From NCBI GenBank assembly GCA_900540995.1, contig UQHO01000001.1, positions 62,001 through 126,000 on the forward strand: a DNA stretch of 64,000 nucleotides, written 5' to 3'. Each line of letters begins with the position of its first letter. Position 1 is the first letter of the stretch. Source of the stretch: an uncultured Collinsella sp. (GTDB taxonomy: Bacteria; Actinomycetota; Coriobacteriia; Coriobacteriales; Coriobacteriaceae). Made by a program: the position numbers and the translations under genes. The notes beneath the pieces were generated by a model, which saw only the letters and a program-made list of their open reading frames with translations, did no database searches and had not been told where the DNA came from. This document shows, one piece after another, positions 8,166-16,653 of this stretch.

Positions 8166-9734
8166 TTAGCTGGTGTGGCGCCAGCGAGGGTCGGTGAGCG
8201 TACGTGCCACACCCAGACCAACGGGCAAAAACGCCACGATGAGCACTGCACGCACAAACCAACCGAGCATATTGACCGTATCGAAGGTGCACATGTAGTA
8301 CATCGAGCGATACAGATACAGGCCCGGCACCATAATGACAATTGATGGCACCGTGAGGGCGATACGTGGGTAGGTGAGCTTGACTTCGGCCAAGCTTGCC
8401 AGCAGACCCGATACGAGCGCCCCGATAAATGCAGCCGCCTCGGGAGGCATTCCCGCGCTGAGACCCAAGAAGGGAAGCAGCGTCGGCGCATCGACAAGGG
8501 TCAGACGCAGGGTATTGGACACGGCGCCGATCAGCCCAGCTGCCGCGGCCATCTTTACCGGGCTGTTGAACATCACCGAGAAGCCGAATACGCCAACGAA
8601 GCTCATCACCACGCGTAAGAGCGTAAGAGCAAGCGGCGAGAGGCCGAGCGGGGCAAAGTCGTCCGGCGCCAGGCCCACACACTCGGCAACCATCCAACCT
8701 ACGAGCGTCGCCATCACAATAATCGAGACGGCATATGACAGACGTTCGATACCGCTCCTCATGTCGAGCTTAGCGATGTCGAGGCCTGCCGTGATGAGGG
8801 GAAAGCCGGGAATCACAAAGAGCATGGCGCCGATATAGCCTTCTTGGTGCGACATTGCCCCCGGTACGACCTGGCCAAGGCCGAGCAATGCCAGCAGATA
8901 CGAAACGCAAGCGAGCGCAACGCCCGTCGTCAGCGCGCTAAACTGGCCAAGACCCTGCTTGAGAATATGGGAGCGAGCAAAGTTGCCGACACCAGCGCCT
9001 ACGAATGCGCAGGCCATCTCGATAGGGCCGCCGCCGAGCAAAAAGACGAAGGCGCCGCAAGCACAGGCTGCCGCAAGGCCCTGTTGCCAGGGAGAGTAAT
9101 CGGGCTTTGAGCTCTCAACGGTCCTGAGCATCTCGTGGTATTCGTGCACGGTAAACCGGCGCCCATACGTCTCGATTTCCTTTAAGAAACTCTCCATCAT
9201 CCAAATGCGATGGGTATTGACTCCCGTTGTGGGCAGGCTGACAACCTCGTTAAAGCAGTGGCCGCCTTCGATGCAGGTGCACTCAAACGACAGGAGACTC
9301 AGGTCGACGTGAATCGTGACGCCGAGTACGGCAGCAACACGATTCATGGTATCGCGCACGCGCCAGGCGCCTGTTCCGCTTGCAAGCATAAGCATGCCGG
9401 TGCGGCAGATGATGGATGACTTATCGGTGAGCGGCGCATCGACGGCAAGCTCATCGCCTGCCGTCACGATCTGGTGCCAATCAGTTTTCATATGGAGCGC
9501 GCCGGCACGAACGCCGTGGTGCATGGGGGCTCTCGAAAGCAGCGAGTTAAGGCGCGAAGACTGTGGGGGCTCCGTTGATTCGTCCTCAACCTCATCAGTC
9601 TCTTCATCGACCAGATCAAAGGAATCAAGCGGCGCTGGCTCGCGACGATCGATTAGCTCCTCATCCTCATCATCAAAGTAATTGAACTGATCGAGCATGT
9701 CCTCTTCGATTGCACGCTCGCTCGCGTCGTCCAT
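8166..9734 (-). CDS. Threonine/serine exporter (ThrE) family membrane protein
   Basis: A 522-residue protein carrying the two ThrE modules in one chain. A soluble N-terminal part is followed by a first five-helix bundle, then a second five-helix bundle. The first hundred residues are strongly acidic and low in complexity (clusters of Asp and Glu). The conserved ThrE start motif, here SGTGAWRVRDTMNRVA, lies at about residue 120. Related proteins export threonine and serine in corynebacteria. The substrate here is not shown. The ATG at 9734 follows a GGGAG ribosome site. The stop codon touches a dispersed hairpin element. Confidence 0.88.
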   Translation of the reverse strand: MDDASERAIEEDMLDQFNYFDDEDEELIDRREPAPLDSFDLVDEETDEVEDESTEPPQSSRLNSLLSRAPMHHGVRAGALHMKTDWHQIVTAGDELAVDAPLTDKSSIICRTGMLMLASGTGAWRVRDTMNRVAAVLGVTIHVDLSLLSFECTCIEGGHCFNEVVSLPTTGVNTHRIWMMESFLKEIETYGRRFTVHEYHEMLRTVESSKPDYSPWQQGLAAACACGAFVFLLGGGPIEMACAFVGAGVGNFARSHILKQGLGQFSALTTGVALACVSYLLALLGLGQVVPGAMSHQEGYIGAMLFVIPGFPLITAGLDIAKLDMRSGIERLSYAVSIIVMATLVGWMVAECVGLAPDDFAPLGLSPLALTLLRVVMSFVGVFGFSVMFNSPVKMAAAAGLIGAVSNTLRLTLVDAPTLLPFLGLSAGMPPEAAAFIGALVSGLLASLAEVKLTYPRIALTVPSIVIMVPGLYLYRSMYYMCTFDTVNMLGWFVRAVLIVAFLPVGLGVARTLTDPRWRHTS

Positions 9735-9795
9735 ATAGACGCTCCCTTCCTACCGACTAACCCCCATCCTAGGCAGCAACGGCTAAAGGAAACAT

Positions 9796-9848
9796 AAAAG
9801 AGACGACTGTCATGCGAGCCATGTGCTCAACAGCCGTTGGGCAGTCGT
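9796..9848 (-). terminator. Terminator-like hairpin upstream of the thrE-like gene
   Basis: On the minus strand ACGACTG and CAGTCGT enclose a 32-nt loop that holds a smaller CAAC/GTTG stem. CTCTTTTATG follows. It sits about 70 nt before the thrE-like start, so it could terminate upstream transcription or act as a leader attenuator. Confidence 0.45.
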
Positions 9849-9850
9849 TT

Positions 9851-10092
9851 AAGAACGTCCCCAATGACTACATCGATGTTCTAAGTGTCAACCAAGTCAA
9901 CGCCGCAGATAGAGGACGGACAGCGAGCGACGTCCAGGGCGAACAAGTTGGCATGAAAAAGGCAAGGCATAAAACAAGAACGCCCCAATGACTATTGCCG
10001 GCCAAGGCAACGCCGATGTTTTGGCGACGACAGCGAAAACCCGTCAGAGCGAGCAAGGTGCCTTGAAACAAGGCGGCATTGATCTTTTGATC
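9851..10092. repeat. Two degenerate tandem copies of a ~120-bp intergenic unit
   Basis: Copy 1 begins at 9851 and copy 2 at 9976, both opening with AAGAACG then CCCAATGACTA. Further matching blocks are CCAAG-CAACGCCG, ACAGCGA and GCGAxCAAG. The copies align over their whole length with indels. No plausible gene covers the stretch. Confidence 0.6.
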
Positions 10093-10100
10093 ATGCCGCC
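10072..10100. repeat. Hairpin at the end of the tandem repeat
   Basis: GGCGGCAT-T-GATC, loop TTTT, GATCATGCCGCC: a 12-bp stem with one bulged base and no U-tract on either strand. Confidence 0.5.
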
Positions 10101-10148
10101 GAAGTTGAAAGGCAGATTGCCGCTCTGGCGGGTTTGCAGCGTCAACTG

Positions 10149-10175
10149 GTTACGCGGTTCGTAGAACCGCGTAAC
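10149..10175 (-). terminator. Hairpin directly after lysS
   Basis: A perfect 12-bp stem (GTTACGCGGTTC / GAACCGCGTAAC) with a 3-nt loop starts 3 nt after the lysS stop codon. There is no clear U-tract, so it may protect the 3' end or help termination. Confidence 0.5.
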
Positions 10176-10178
10176 TAA

Positions 10179-12143
10179 TTAGTACATCTTTGCGCCGGCA
10201 GGGATGGAGGCGTCGAGCTGGATCAGGTTGAGGCGCTCCTCGCCCTCCTCCTCGTGGACAGCGCTGATCAGCATGCCGCAGCTGGGAATACCCATCATCT
10301 TGCGCGGAGGCAGGTTGGTGATGGCGAGCAAGGTCTTGCCGACCAGGTCCTCGGGCTCGTAATAAGCGTGAATACCGGAGAGGATGGTGCGGTCGGTACC
10401 GGTACCGTCGTCGAGCGTAAAGTTCAGCAGCTTCTTGGACTTCTTGACGGCCTCGCATGCCTTGACCTTCACAGCGCGGAAGTCGCTCTTGGAGAAGGTA
10501 TCAAAGTCGACGAACTCCTCAAACAGCGGCTCAACGGCGATCTTGGAGTAATCGAGCGTGGGCTTAAGCGACTTAACGAACGGGCTCGCGGCGTTGCCGG
10601 CCTCGGCAGCCTTGGCGGCAGCGGCACCGGACTGGAAACCCTTCTCGGGCTTCATGTGCGGGAACAGCAGCACGTCGCGGATAGAAGCCTGGTTGGTAAG
10701 CAGCATGACCACGCGGTCGATACCAATGCCAATGCCGCCCGCGGGAGGCATACCGTACTCGAGGGCGCGCACGTAGTCCTCGTCATACTCCATGGCCTCA
10801 TCGTCGCCGCCGGCCTTCTCGGCCATCTGGGCAGCAAAGCGCTCAGCCTGGTCGACCGGGTCGTTGAGCTCGGAGAATGCGTTGGCGTACTCGTGGCCGG
10901 CAATAACCAGCTCAAAGCGGTGCGTCAGGCGCGGGTCGTCCTCAAAGTGCTTGGCAAGCGGGCTGACCTCGATGGGGTAATCGCACACGAACGTGGGGTT
11001 GACGATGGTGTCCTCGCCCAGCTCATCGTAAATCTCGGCGATGATCTTGCCAGCAGTCCACTCGGGCTTGATCTCCAGGCCCTTCTCGCGCGCGGCGGCA
11101 GCAAGCTCCTCGACCGGCGTGTCAATGGTGACCTGCTTGCCGAGCACGTCGGAGACGATGTCGGTCATGGGACGGCTGGCCCACTCACCAGAAAGGTCGA
11201 TGGTCTGGCCCTGGTACTCGATGACCTCGGGGTTGCCGATGGCCTTGTTAGCCGCCTTAATGACACCCTGGGCGAGCGCCTTCATGCCCTCGAGGTCGGA
11301 GAAGGCACGGTAGGCCTCCATCGTGGTGAACTCGGGATTGTGGGTAAGGTCCATGCCCTCGTTACGGAAGATGCGGCCGATCTCGAACACGCGCTCAAAA
11401 CCACCGACAATGCAGCGCTTGAGGTGCAGCTCGGTGGCAATACGCAGGTAGCACTCCTGATCGAGCGCGTTGAAGTGGGTAATGAACGGCTTGGCAGTAG
11501 CGCCGCCCTGGATGGTCTGCAGGATGGGGGTCTCGACCTCCATGTAGCCGTCGGACTCCATAAAGCGACGGAAGGTGGAGAGAATCTGCGAACGCTTACG
11601 GAAGGTCTCGCGAACGTCGTCGTTGGCGATCAGGTCGACATAGCGCTGGCGATAGCGGGTCTCCTTGTCGGAAAGACCGTGGAACTTCTCGGGCAGCGGA
11701 CGAACGGCCTTGGAAAGCAGGGTCGCACTCTTAGGGGCAACGGAAAGCTGGCCGCGCTGGGTGCGCACGACCACGCCGGTCACGCCCAGGATATCGCCCA
11801 GGTCGAGAGCCTTGAGCGTATTCCAGGCAGCCTCGTCCATGTCGTTGATGCGGCAGAACAGTTGAATCTCGGCAGTCGCATCGCGCACGACGATGAACAT
11901 GATCTTGCCCTGACCGCGCTTGGCGACCACACGGCCGGCGATCTTCACGACATCCTCGGTGTCCTCACCATCGGCAAGATCGGCGTACTTAGTCTCGATA
12001 TCGGCGACGTAGTCCTCAAGCTCAGAGTGCTCGGGATAGGGGTTCTGGCCCGCCTCGAACAGGGCGGCGCGCTTGGCCAGGCGGGTGGCGCGCTCGTCGT
12101 TGAGCGTCGATGCCTGATCGGCGGCGTTCTGGTTCTCTGCCAT
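10179..12143 (-). CDS. lysS: Lysyl-tRNA synthetase, class II, with C-terminal tRNA-binding domain
   Basis: Charges tRNA-Lys. Residues 1-490 contain the OB-fold anticodon-binding domain and the class II core. Motif 2 is visible (FRNEGMDLTHNPEF), as is motif 3 (GIGIDRVVMLLTN). About 160 extra residues follow. The last 110 of these match the Trbp111/EMAPII-like tRNA-binding OB fold (DFRAVKVKACE, NLPPRKMMGIPSCGMLI), usually found on MetRS. The ATG at 12143 has a GAGGAG site. It lies downstream of greA, with a terminator-like hairpin ending only 17 nt before the start codon. Confidence 0.97.
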   Translation of the reverse strand: MAENQNAADQASTLNDERATRLAKRAALFEAGQNPYPEHSELEDYVADIETKYADLADGEDTEDVVKIAGRVVAKRGQGKIMFIVVRDATAEIQLFCRINDMDEAAWNTLKALDLGDILGVTGVVVRTQRGQLSVAPKSATLLSKAVRPLPEKFHGLSDKETRYRQRYVDLIANDDVRETFRKRSQILSTFRRFMESDGYMEVETPILQTIQGGATAKPFITHFNALDQECYLRIATELHLKRCIVGGFERVFEIGRIFRNEGMDLTHNPEFTTMEAYRAFSDLEGMKALAQGVIKAANKAIGNPEVIEYQGQTIDLSGEWASRPMTDIVSDVLGKQVTIDTPVEELAAAAREKGLEIKPEWTAGKIIAEIYDELGEDTIVNPTFVCDYPIEVSPLAKHFEDDPRLTHRFELVIAGHEYANAFSELNDPVDQAERFAAQMAEKAGGDDEAMEYDEDYVRALEYGMPPAGGIGIGIDRVVMLLTNQASIRDVLLFPHMKPEKGFQSGAAAAKAAEAGNAASPFVKSLKPTLDYSKIAVEPLFEEFVDFDTFSKSDFRAVKVKACEAVKKSKKLLNFTLDDGTGTDRTILSGIHAYYEPEDLVGKTLLAITNLPPRKMMGIPSCGMLISAVHEEEGEERLNLIQLDASIPAGAKMY

Positions 12144-12160
12144 AAGTTAGCTCCTCAAAC

Positions 12161-12194
12161 TAAAACGCTCCCCAGGATTCGGTCCCAGGGAGCG
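12161..12194 (-). terminator. Terminator between greA and lysS
   Basis: On the minus strand CGCTCCC and GGGAGCG form a 7-bp stem with a 15-nt loop, followed by TTTTAGTTT. The U-rich end is almost on the lysS ribosome site, so lysS transcription must read through or start very close by. Confidence 0.65.
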
Positions 12195-12222
12195 AAAACA
12201 TACCTTTACGCGGGACCGTGGT

Positions 12223-12693
12223 CTACCGTGCGATCTTGGCGATGGTGTAGACGCGGGTCTTGCCGGAAGGCGTAACGACCTCGACGGAGTCGCCCTCGCC
12301 ATGACCGATGATGGCGTGACCGACCGGAGACTCGTTGGAGATCTTGTGCTCGAGCGAGTTGGTCTCGGTGGTACCGACGAGCGTGACTTCCATGACCTCG
12401 CCGTTGGGATCAATCAGAGAAACGGTGGAACCGATGGAGACGGTCAGATCGCCCGTGGTAGCAGCAACCTGAGCGTTGGCGAGGATGGCCTGGATCTCGG
12501 CAATACGAGCGGCGTTCTGGGCCTGCTTGTCCTTAGCGGCGTCATACTCGGAGTTCTCCGAAAGGTCGCCGAACGCGCGGGCTTCCTTGATGTCCTCGAC
12601 GATCTCCTTGGCGTAATCGCCCTCACGCCAAGCGAGCTCCTCGACGAGCTTCTGGCGGCCCTCAGCGGTCAGTACGATCTGGCTTGCGTCCAT
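12223..12693 (-). CDS. greA: Transcription elongation factor GreA
   Basis: Rescues backtracked RNA polymerase by stimulating transcript cleavage. It is 156 residues long, the normal length. An N-terminal coiled coil carries the acidic tip (residues about 35-50, SENSEYDAAKDKQ) and the C-terminal FKBP-like domain contains ISNESPVGHAIIG. The start at 12693 (MDASQIVLT) is chosen because GGGGAGA lies at good spacing. Longer versions of the frame add residues outside the family. It is located between tatA and lysS. Confidence 0.97.
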   Translation of the reverse strand: MDASQIVLTAEGRQKLVEELAWREGDYAKEIVEDIKEARAFGDLSENSEYDAAKDKQAQNAARIAEIQAILANAQVAATTGDLTVSIGSTVSLIDPNGEVMEVTLVGTTETNSLEHKISNESPVGHAIIGHGEGDSVEVVTPSGKTRVYTIAKIAR

Positions 12694-12730
12694 ACGGATA
12701 TCTCCCCAACTCTGATCAAACAATCAACTG

Positions 12731-12774
12731 TCAACAAAACGAAAAAGACCGGCTAGCCTGCGGGCAAGCCGGTC
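12731..12774 (-). terminator. Intrinsic terminator of tatA
   Basis: On the minus strand GACCGGCT and AGCCGGTC form an 8-bp stem around a 12-nt loop, followed by TTTTTCGTTTT. Confidence 0.85.
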
Positions 12775-12799
12775 AGGTGCTCACCCCAAAGGGATGGGA

Positions 12800-13075
12800 C
12801 TACTCTGCGTCCGCGTCGCTGTCCTCTGCCTGCTTCTTCTTGGCAGCAGCGAGCTTGGCCTCGAGCTCAGCGATCTCCTTGTCCTCCTCGGACTGCTCGA
12901 CCACGACCTCCTCGGCCTGCTTGGTCTCGGCCTTATCGTCGCCCTCCATACCCTCGCGGATATTCTTGACGGTAGAGCCGAGGGACTTGCCGAGCTTCGG
13001 CAGGTTCTTGGGTCCGAAGATAATCAGGACAACGACGAGAATAATGATGAGCTCAGGAGCCCTCAGTCCAAACAT
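12800..13075 (-). CDS. tatA: Sec-independent protein translocase TatA/TatE
   Basis: Small pore-forming subunit of the twin-arginine export system. It has 91 residues: a short N-terminal membrane helix (LIIILVVVLIIFG), then the FGPKNLPKLGKSLG hinge and amphipathic helix of the family, then a charged Glu/Lys/Ala tail. The ATG at 13075 has a GGAGG site at good spacing. A longer in-frame start inside the tRNA-Pro region is rejected. No tatC is visible nearby. Confidence 0.95.
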   Translation of the reverse strand: MFGLRAPELIIILVVVLIIFGPKNLPKLGKSLGSTVKNIREGMEGDDKAETKQAEEVVVEQSEEDKEIAELEAKLAAAKKKQAEDSDADAE

Positions 13076-13148
13076 GTAGACCTCCACAATACAGCGAGAC
13101 AAGCTCGAATGAGTATACCGCGGGTATCGCGGTATCACAACAATAGCT

Positions 13149-13176
13149 AAAAAAAGGGACCGCAAGAAGCGGTCCC
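13149..13176 (-). terminator. Terminator of tRNA-Pro
   Basis: On the minus strand GGGACCGC, loop TTCTT, GCGGTCCC, then seven Ts, 12 nt after the tRNA 3' end. Confidence 0.88.
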
Positions 13177-13187
13177 TCCTCATGCTC

Positions 13188-13264
13188 TGGTCGGGTTGAC
13201 TGGATTTGAACCAGCGACCCCTGCGTCCCGAACGCAGTGCTCTACCAAACTGAGCCACAACCCG
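13188..13264 (-). tRNA. tRNA-Pro (anticodon CGG)
   Basis: A 77-nt cloverleaf with encoded CCA. The acceptor stem is CGGGTTG/CAACCCG. The anticodon stem CTGCG/CGCAG holds loop TTCGGGA, giving anticodon CGG. The T-arm is CTGGTTCAAATCCAG. Confidence 0.97.
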
Positions 13265-13313
13265 TTAGCTCGACTATAGTAACAAAGATTTCCGTCGTGT
13301 GCTAGAGAAATTT

Positions 13314-14210
13314 TTACTTCTTTGGCACTTCGACGCGAACCGTGTTGGGAATGAGCTCCGTCGCGCAGGACCACCAGCCGTTTTGCTGGGCAGCCTCGGC
13401 AAGCCTTTCGGCCGTGGCGGCGGTGTCGCAAATGGCAAACGAACAGGCGCCCGATCCGCACACATCTACAGCAACGGTGCCATCCTGTTTATGCAGCCAG
13501 TCGAGGACCGTTTGAATCTGCGGCTCCATCTGTGCGGAAATGACACCCAGGTTGTTATGGATGAGCGCATATGCCGTCTCGGCATCACCAGCACGCAAGG
13601 CAGAAGCTATCGCGCCGGGCTTGTCTGCAGGCACCGAGGCCTCGTCAAAACGTCGATAGGCTTCAATTGTCGAAACACTTGCCTCGCGCGGCTTGACCAA
13701 CACGACGGGCGTTGCGGGCAGCGCGGGGTACTCAGTTGCCAGCACGTCTCCCCCACCTACGTAGAACGAAGGGCTCGCGTGCAAAAAGAACGGGACGTCA
13801 GCACCAATGCCCCGCGCAATGTCGTCGAGCGCAGGGTCGGTGCGATCAATTCCCCAGAGCTCCGCCAAGGCGACAATGACCGCGGCCGCATCCGTCGAGG
13901 GGCCGCCCAAGCCGGCGCACAATGGAATGCACTTCTCAATCGTCACGCAGATGTTTGCCTCGCGACCATAATGCTCGGCCATAGCAACCGCAGCCCGATA
14001 CGCCGTATTCTTTTGCATGGGAAAATCTGATGCCGGAACCGTCTGGACGGTCAGCGCCTGTGCCGGCGTAACCGTCACGGTATCGGAAAGACCGACAGCT
14101 GCCATCAGGGAATCGACCCTGTGGTAGCCGCGGTCATCGCGCTCGGTATGAACCCCCAGGTAGAGGTTAATCTTTGCCGGCGCGGAAAGAGTCAGGGACC
14201 GATCGGTCAC
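13314..14210 (-). CDS. ispE: 4-diphosphocytidyl-2-C-methyl-D-erythritol kinase
   Basis: GHMP kinase of the MEP isoprenoid pathway. It phosphorylates CDP-methylerythritol. The 298 residues show the N-terminal substrate motif (APAKINLYLGV), the ATP-binding glycine loop (PLCAGLGGPSTDAAA, residues about 96-110) and the C-terminal GSGACSFAI loop. It starts with GTG at 14210, two bases after the veg stop, using a GAGGAG site inside the end of veg. This coupling makes veg-ispE one transcription unit, the same neighbourhood as in Bacillus. Confidence 0.95.
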   Translation of the reverse strand: MTDRSLTLSAPAKINLYLGVHTERDDRGYHRVDSLMAAVGLSDTVTVTPAQALTVQTVPASDFPMQKNTAYRAAVAMAEHYGREANICVTIEKCIPLCAGLGGPSTDAAAVIVALAELWGIDRTDPALDDIARGIGADVPFFLHASPSFYVGGGDVLATEYPALPATPVVLVKPREASVSTIEAYRRFDEASVPADKPGAIASALRAGDAETAYALIHNNLGVISAQMEPQIQTVLDWLHKQDGTVAVDVCGSGACSFAICDTAATAERLAEAAQQNGWWSCATELIPNTVRVEVPKK

Positions 14211-14212
14211 CG

Positions 14213-14509
14213 CTAGTGCTCCTCGAGCTGATTGCCGAGCGGGGTAAAGATATGCTCGCCGCTCTCGGGGTCAAACAGTTCGACCTGCCCGGTGAGGACA
14301 TCGATATACTGGTAGGACTGACGCGACTTGCGGCCGCGGCGCTCGTCAACCTCGACGATAAAGACGGCGGGGTGGACGCTCTTGATGGTGCCCATGCGCT
14401 CGACGACGCGGGTGCGGCCCATGTTGGCCTTCACCTTAACGCGATCGCCCACCATATCGGTCAGCTTCTCGTGGATGTCGTCGACGTGATTGACTTCCAT
14501 CTCTTCCAT
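14213..14509 (-). CDS. veg: Veg family protein
   Basis: A 98-residue protein of the Veg family, a small beta-barrel protein known in Bacillus subtilis as a stimulator of biofilm genes. It is recognised by the VGDRVKVKANMGRTRVVERMG core and the VFIVEVDE strand, and by its position just upstream of ispE. The ATG at 14509 has a GGAGG site 8 nt upstream. A longer frame to 14533 lacks a better site. The role in this organism is not shown. Confidence 0.8.
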   Translation of the reverse strand: MEEMEVNHVDDIHEKLTDMVGDRVKVKANMGRTRVVERMGTIKSVHPAVFIVEVDERRGRKSRQSYQYIDVLTGQVELFDPESGEHIFTPLGNQLEEH

Positions 14510-14604
14510 GAACAGGGCCTCCAGAAGGTGCAATTCAAAAAGGGGATAATGCCCCTAAGATAGACAAAACTCTAATACTATAGCACCCTGCTGCCGCCAT
14601 ACGC

Positions 14605-14641
14605 AAGTAGCTAAATAAGCCCCGTCCCAAATTGACTACTT
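14605..14641. repeat. CCCCGTCCC-core element at the dtd stop codon
   Basis: AAGTAG (14605-14610) and CTACTT (14636-14641) flank a core with GCCCCGTCCC. The right arm overlaps the dtd stop codon. Related copies lie at 47763-47795 and 49432-49464. Confidence 0.55.
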
Positions 14642-15086
14642 ACAGATTGTCTGTGTCCAGAACGATGGTGAATGGACCGTCGTTGACGAGGTCGACCTTC
14701 ATGTCGGCGCCGAAGATGCCGTGCGCTACGTGCTCGACGTCCTCGCGCACAAGCGTCAGGAAGTACTCGTAGAGCTCGTTGGCGACATCGGGGGCGCCGG
14801 CATCCGTAAACGATGGGCGGCGACCGTGGCGGCAGTCGGCAAACAGCGTGAACTGCGACACCACGAGCACCTCGCCGTCGACATCGGCAAGCGCCAAGTT
14901 GGTCTTGCCGTTCTCGTCCTCGTTGATACGCAGCCCGCGGAGCTTGCCCCACAGCTTGTCGGCCTCGGCACGCGTATCGCCATGGCCCACACCAAGCAGC
15001 ACCAGGTAGCCGCGTCCAATGCGGCCCACGCACTCGCCGTCGACCGTCACGCCGGCGTTGAGTACGCGCTGCACCACCGCACGCAC
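14640..15086 (-). CDS. dtd: D-aminoacyl-tRNA deacylase
   Basis: Hydrolyses D-amino acids from mischarged tRNA. The 148 residues are full length. The family motif SQFTLFAD lies near residue 78, and the C-terminal NDGPFTI motif is present. Translation starts at a GTG (15086) that follows GAGGAG and the rdgB stop by three bases, so the two genes are coupled. Downstream, a dispersed hairpin element provides the stop codon. Confidence 0.96.
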   Translation of the reverse strand: MRAVVQRVLNAGVTVDGECVGRIGRGYLVLLGVGHGDTRAEADKLWGKLRGLRINEDENGKTNLALADVDGEVLVVSQFTLFADCRHGRRPSFTDAGAPDVANELYEYFLTLVREDVEHVAHGIFGADMKVDLVNDGPFTIVLDTDNL

Positions 15087-15089
15087 GGC

Positions 15090-15731
15090 TTACTCCTCGC
15101 CCGTCAGTTTGGCGGATAGGTGCTCGAGCGCATGGAATCGATGGCTGATGGCATTCTTCTCGTCCGCCGTCAGCTCGGCCATGGTCTTGCCCGGCGTGTC
15201 GACCGGCAGGAACAGCGGGTCATAGCCAAAACCATGGTCGCCGCGGCCCTCGTGCGCGATAACGCCCTCGCAGGCGCCCTCGCCATAGGTGACCAGGCCG
15301 TCCGTGTCGATGAGCGCGACGACGCTCATAAAGCGCGCAGTGCGGTCCTCGTCGGCCACGCCCTCCAGATTCACGAGCAGCTTGGCGTTGTTGGCGGCAT
15401 CGTCGCCGTGAACGCCCGCGTAGCGCGCGCTATACACACCGGGCTCACCGTCCAGTGCGTCGACGACCAGGCCCGAATCGTCGGCAATGGCCATTAGGCC
15501 CGTCTCTTCGACGGCAGCCTGCGCCTTGATGATGGCGTTCTCCAAAAACGTCGTGCCGTTTTCCTCGGGGTCCTCAAATTCGCCCAGCTGGCCGAGCGCC
15601 ACAAAGCGAACCTCGGGCATGACCTTGCCCAAAATGGCCTCGATCTCGGTGAGCTTATGGGCGTTGCCCGTTGCCACGATAATGGTCGCCGCCGGATCGA
15701 GCGTTTCGATGTCAATCTTTTCAAGTGCCAT
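15090..15731 (-). CDS. rdgB: XTP/dITP diphosphatase (RdgB/HAM1)
   Basis: House-cleaning nucleotide pyrophosphatase that removes non-canonical purine triphosphates. The 213 residues contain the substrate loop ATGNAHKLTEIE, the metal-binding DDSGLVVDAL and GFGYDPLFLP. The ATG at 15731 (MALEKID) with an AAGGAGG site is preferred over a longer start. It follows rph after an intergenic stretch that carries a dispersed hairpin, and it is coupled to dtd. The gene order rph-rdgB is common in bacteria. Confidence 0.96.
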   Translation of the reverse strand: MALEKIDIETLDPAATIIVATGNAHKLTEIEAILGKVMPEVRFVALGQLGEFEDPEENGTTFLENAIIKAQAAVEETGLMAIADDSGLVVDALDGEPGVYSARYAGVHGDDAANNAKLLVNLEGVADEDRTARFMSVVALIDTDGLVTYGEGACEGVIAHEGRGDHGFGYDPLFLPVDTPGKTMAELTADEKNAISHRFHALEHLSAKLTGEE

Positions 15732-15838
15732 GGCTGGCCTCCTTGTCCGTATAGCAAAGCCGCCCAAGGGAAATTGGCCTTGGGCCCTCTCCCCTCTTTG
15801 GCGGCAGAAACCTTACAGTTCGGCGTTTCCGCAGATAA

Positions 15839-15875
15839 AACCTGCCAAAATAAACCTGTCCCTTTTTGGCAGGTT
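15839..15875. repeat. CCTGTCCC-loop hairpin at the rph stop codon
   Basis: Perfect 12-bp arms AACCTGCCAAAA / TTTTGGCAGGTT around the 13-nt loop taaacctgtccct. The right arm contains the first bases of the rph stop. It is nearly identical, including flanks, to the element at 41538-41574. Confidence 0.75.
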
Positions 15876-16599
15876 AGGCGAGGGCTTGGCGCTGGAGCTC
15901 GATGAGCTCGGCGATGCCCTTGTCGCCCAAGTCGAGCAGGGCGTTGAGACGGTTGCGGTCGAAGGGTGCCTGCTCGCCGGTACCCTGGAGCTCAATCATC
16001 TCGCCGGTGTCGGTAGCGACGAGGTTCATGTCGACCTCGGCGTGACTGTCCTCGGAATAATCCAAGTCGAGCAGGGTGTTACCGTCGACGACGCCCATGG
16101 AAATGGCGGCGACCTGGCCCGTGAGCGGAATGCGCTCGAGCTTGCCGGCTTCGACCCACATGGCAAGCGCATCGTGCAGCGCCACCCAGGCGCCGGTAAT
16201 GCTTGCCGTACGTGTGCCGCCATCAGCCTGAATCACATCGCAGTCGACGGTGACGGTGTACTCGCCGAGCGCCTTCATGTTGACGACGGTACGCAGGCTG
16301 CGGCCAATGAGGCGCTCGATCTCCATGGAGCGACCCTTGCGGTTGGCGTGCTCGCGCTTGCAGCGCTTGCCGGTCGACGCCGGCAGCATGGCGTACTCCG
16401 CCGTTACCCAACCAGCTTTGGCGCCCTTGCGCCAGCCCGGCACGCCCTCCTCGATAGTGGCGGCGCACAGCACGCGCGTGTCGCCGAACTCGGCCAAACA
16501 CGAGCCGTGGGCGTACTTCATGACGCCACGGGTGAGCTTAACGGGGCGCAACTCGTTGGCGGCGCGACCGTTGGCGCGGTTGACCTGCATGTACTCCAT
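15874..16599 (-). CDS. rph: Ribonuclease PH
   Basis: Phosphate-dependent 3'-5' exoribonuclease that trims tRNA 3' ends. The 241 residues are full length and show the family signature GVMKYAHGSCLAEFGDTRVLC, the RSLR motif and the CDVIQADGGTRTASI stretch. The start ATG at 16599 has AAAGGA upstream; a second ATG three codons in is possible. The stop codon is embedded in a dispersed hairpin. It lies downstream of murI and upstream of rdgB. Confidence 0.97.
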   Translation of the reverse strand: MEYMQVNRANGRAANELRPVKLTRGVMKYAHGSCLAEFGDTRVLCAATIEEGVPGWRKGAKAGWVTAEYAMLPASTGKRCKREHANRKGRSMEIERLIGRSLRTVVNMKALGEYTVTVDCDVIQADGGTRTASITGAWVALHDALAMWVEAGKLERIPLTGQVAAISMGVVDGNTLLDLDYSEDSHAEVDMNLVATDTGEMIELQGTGEQAPFDRNRLNALLDLGDKGIAELIELQRQALA

Positions 16600-16653
16600 A
16601 GAAATATCCTTTCGGCAAAAGATGTGGCGAAGGCTTTGGCGGCCGCCTTACAT

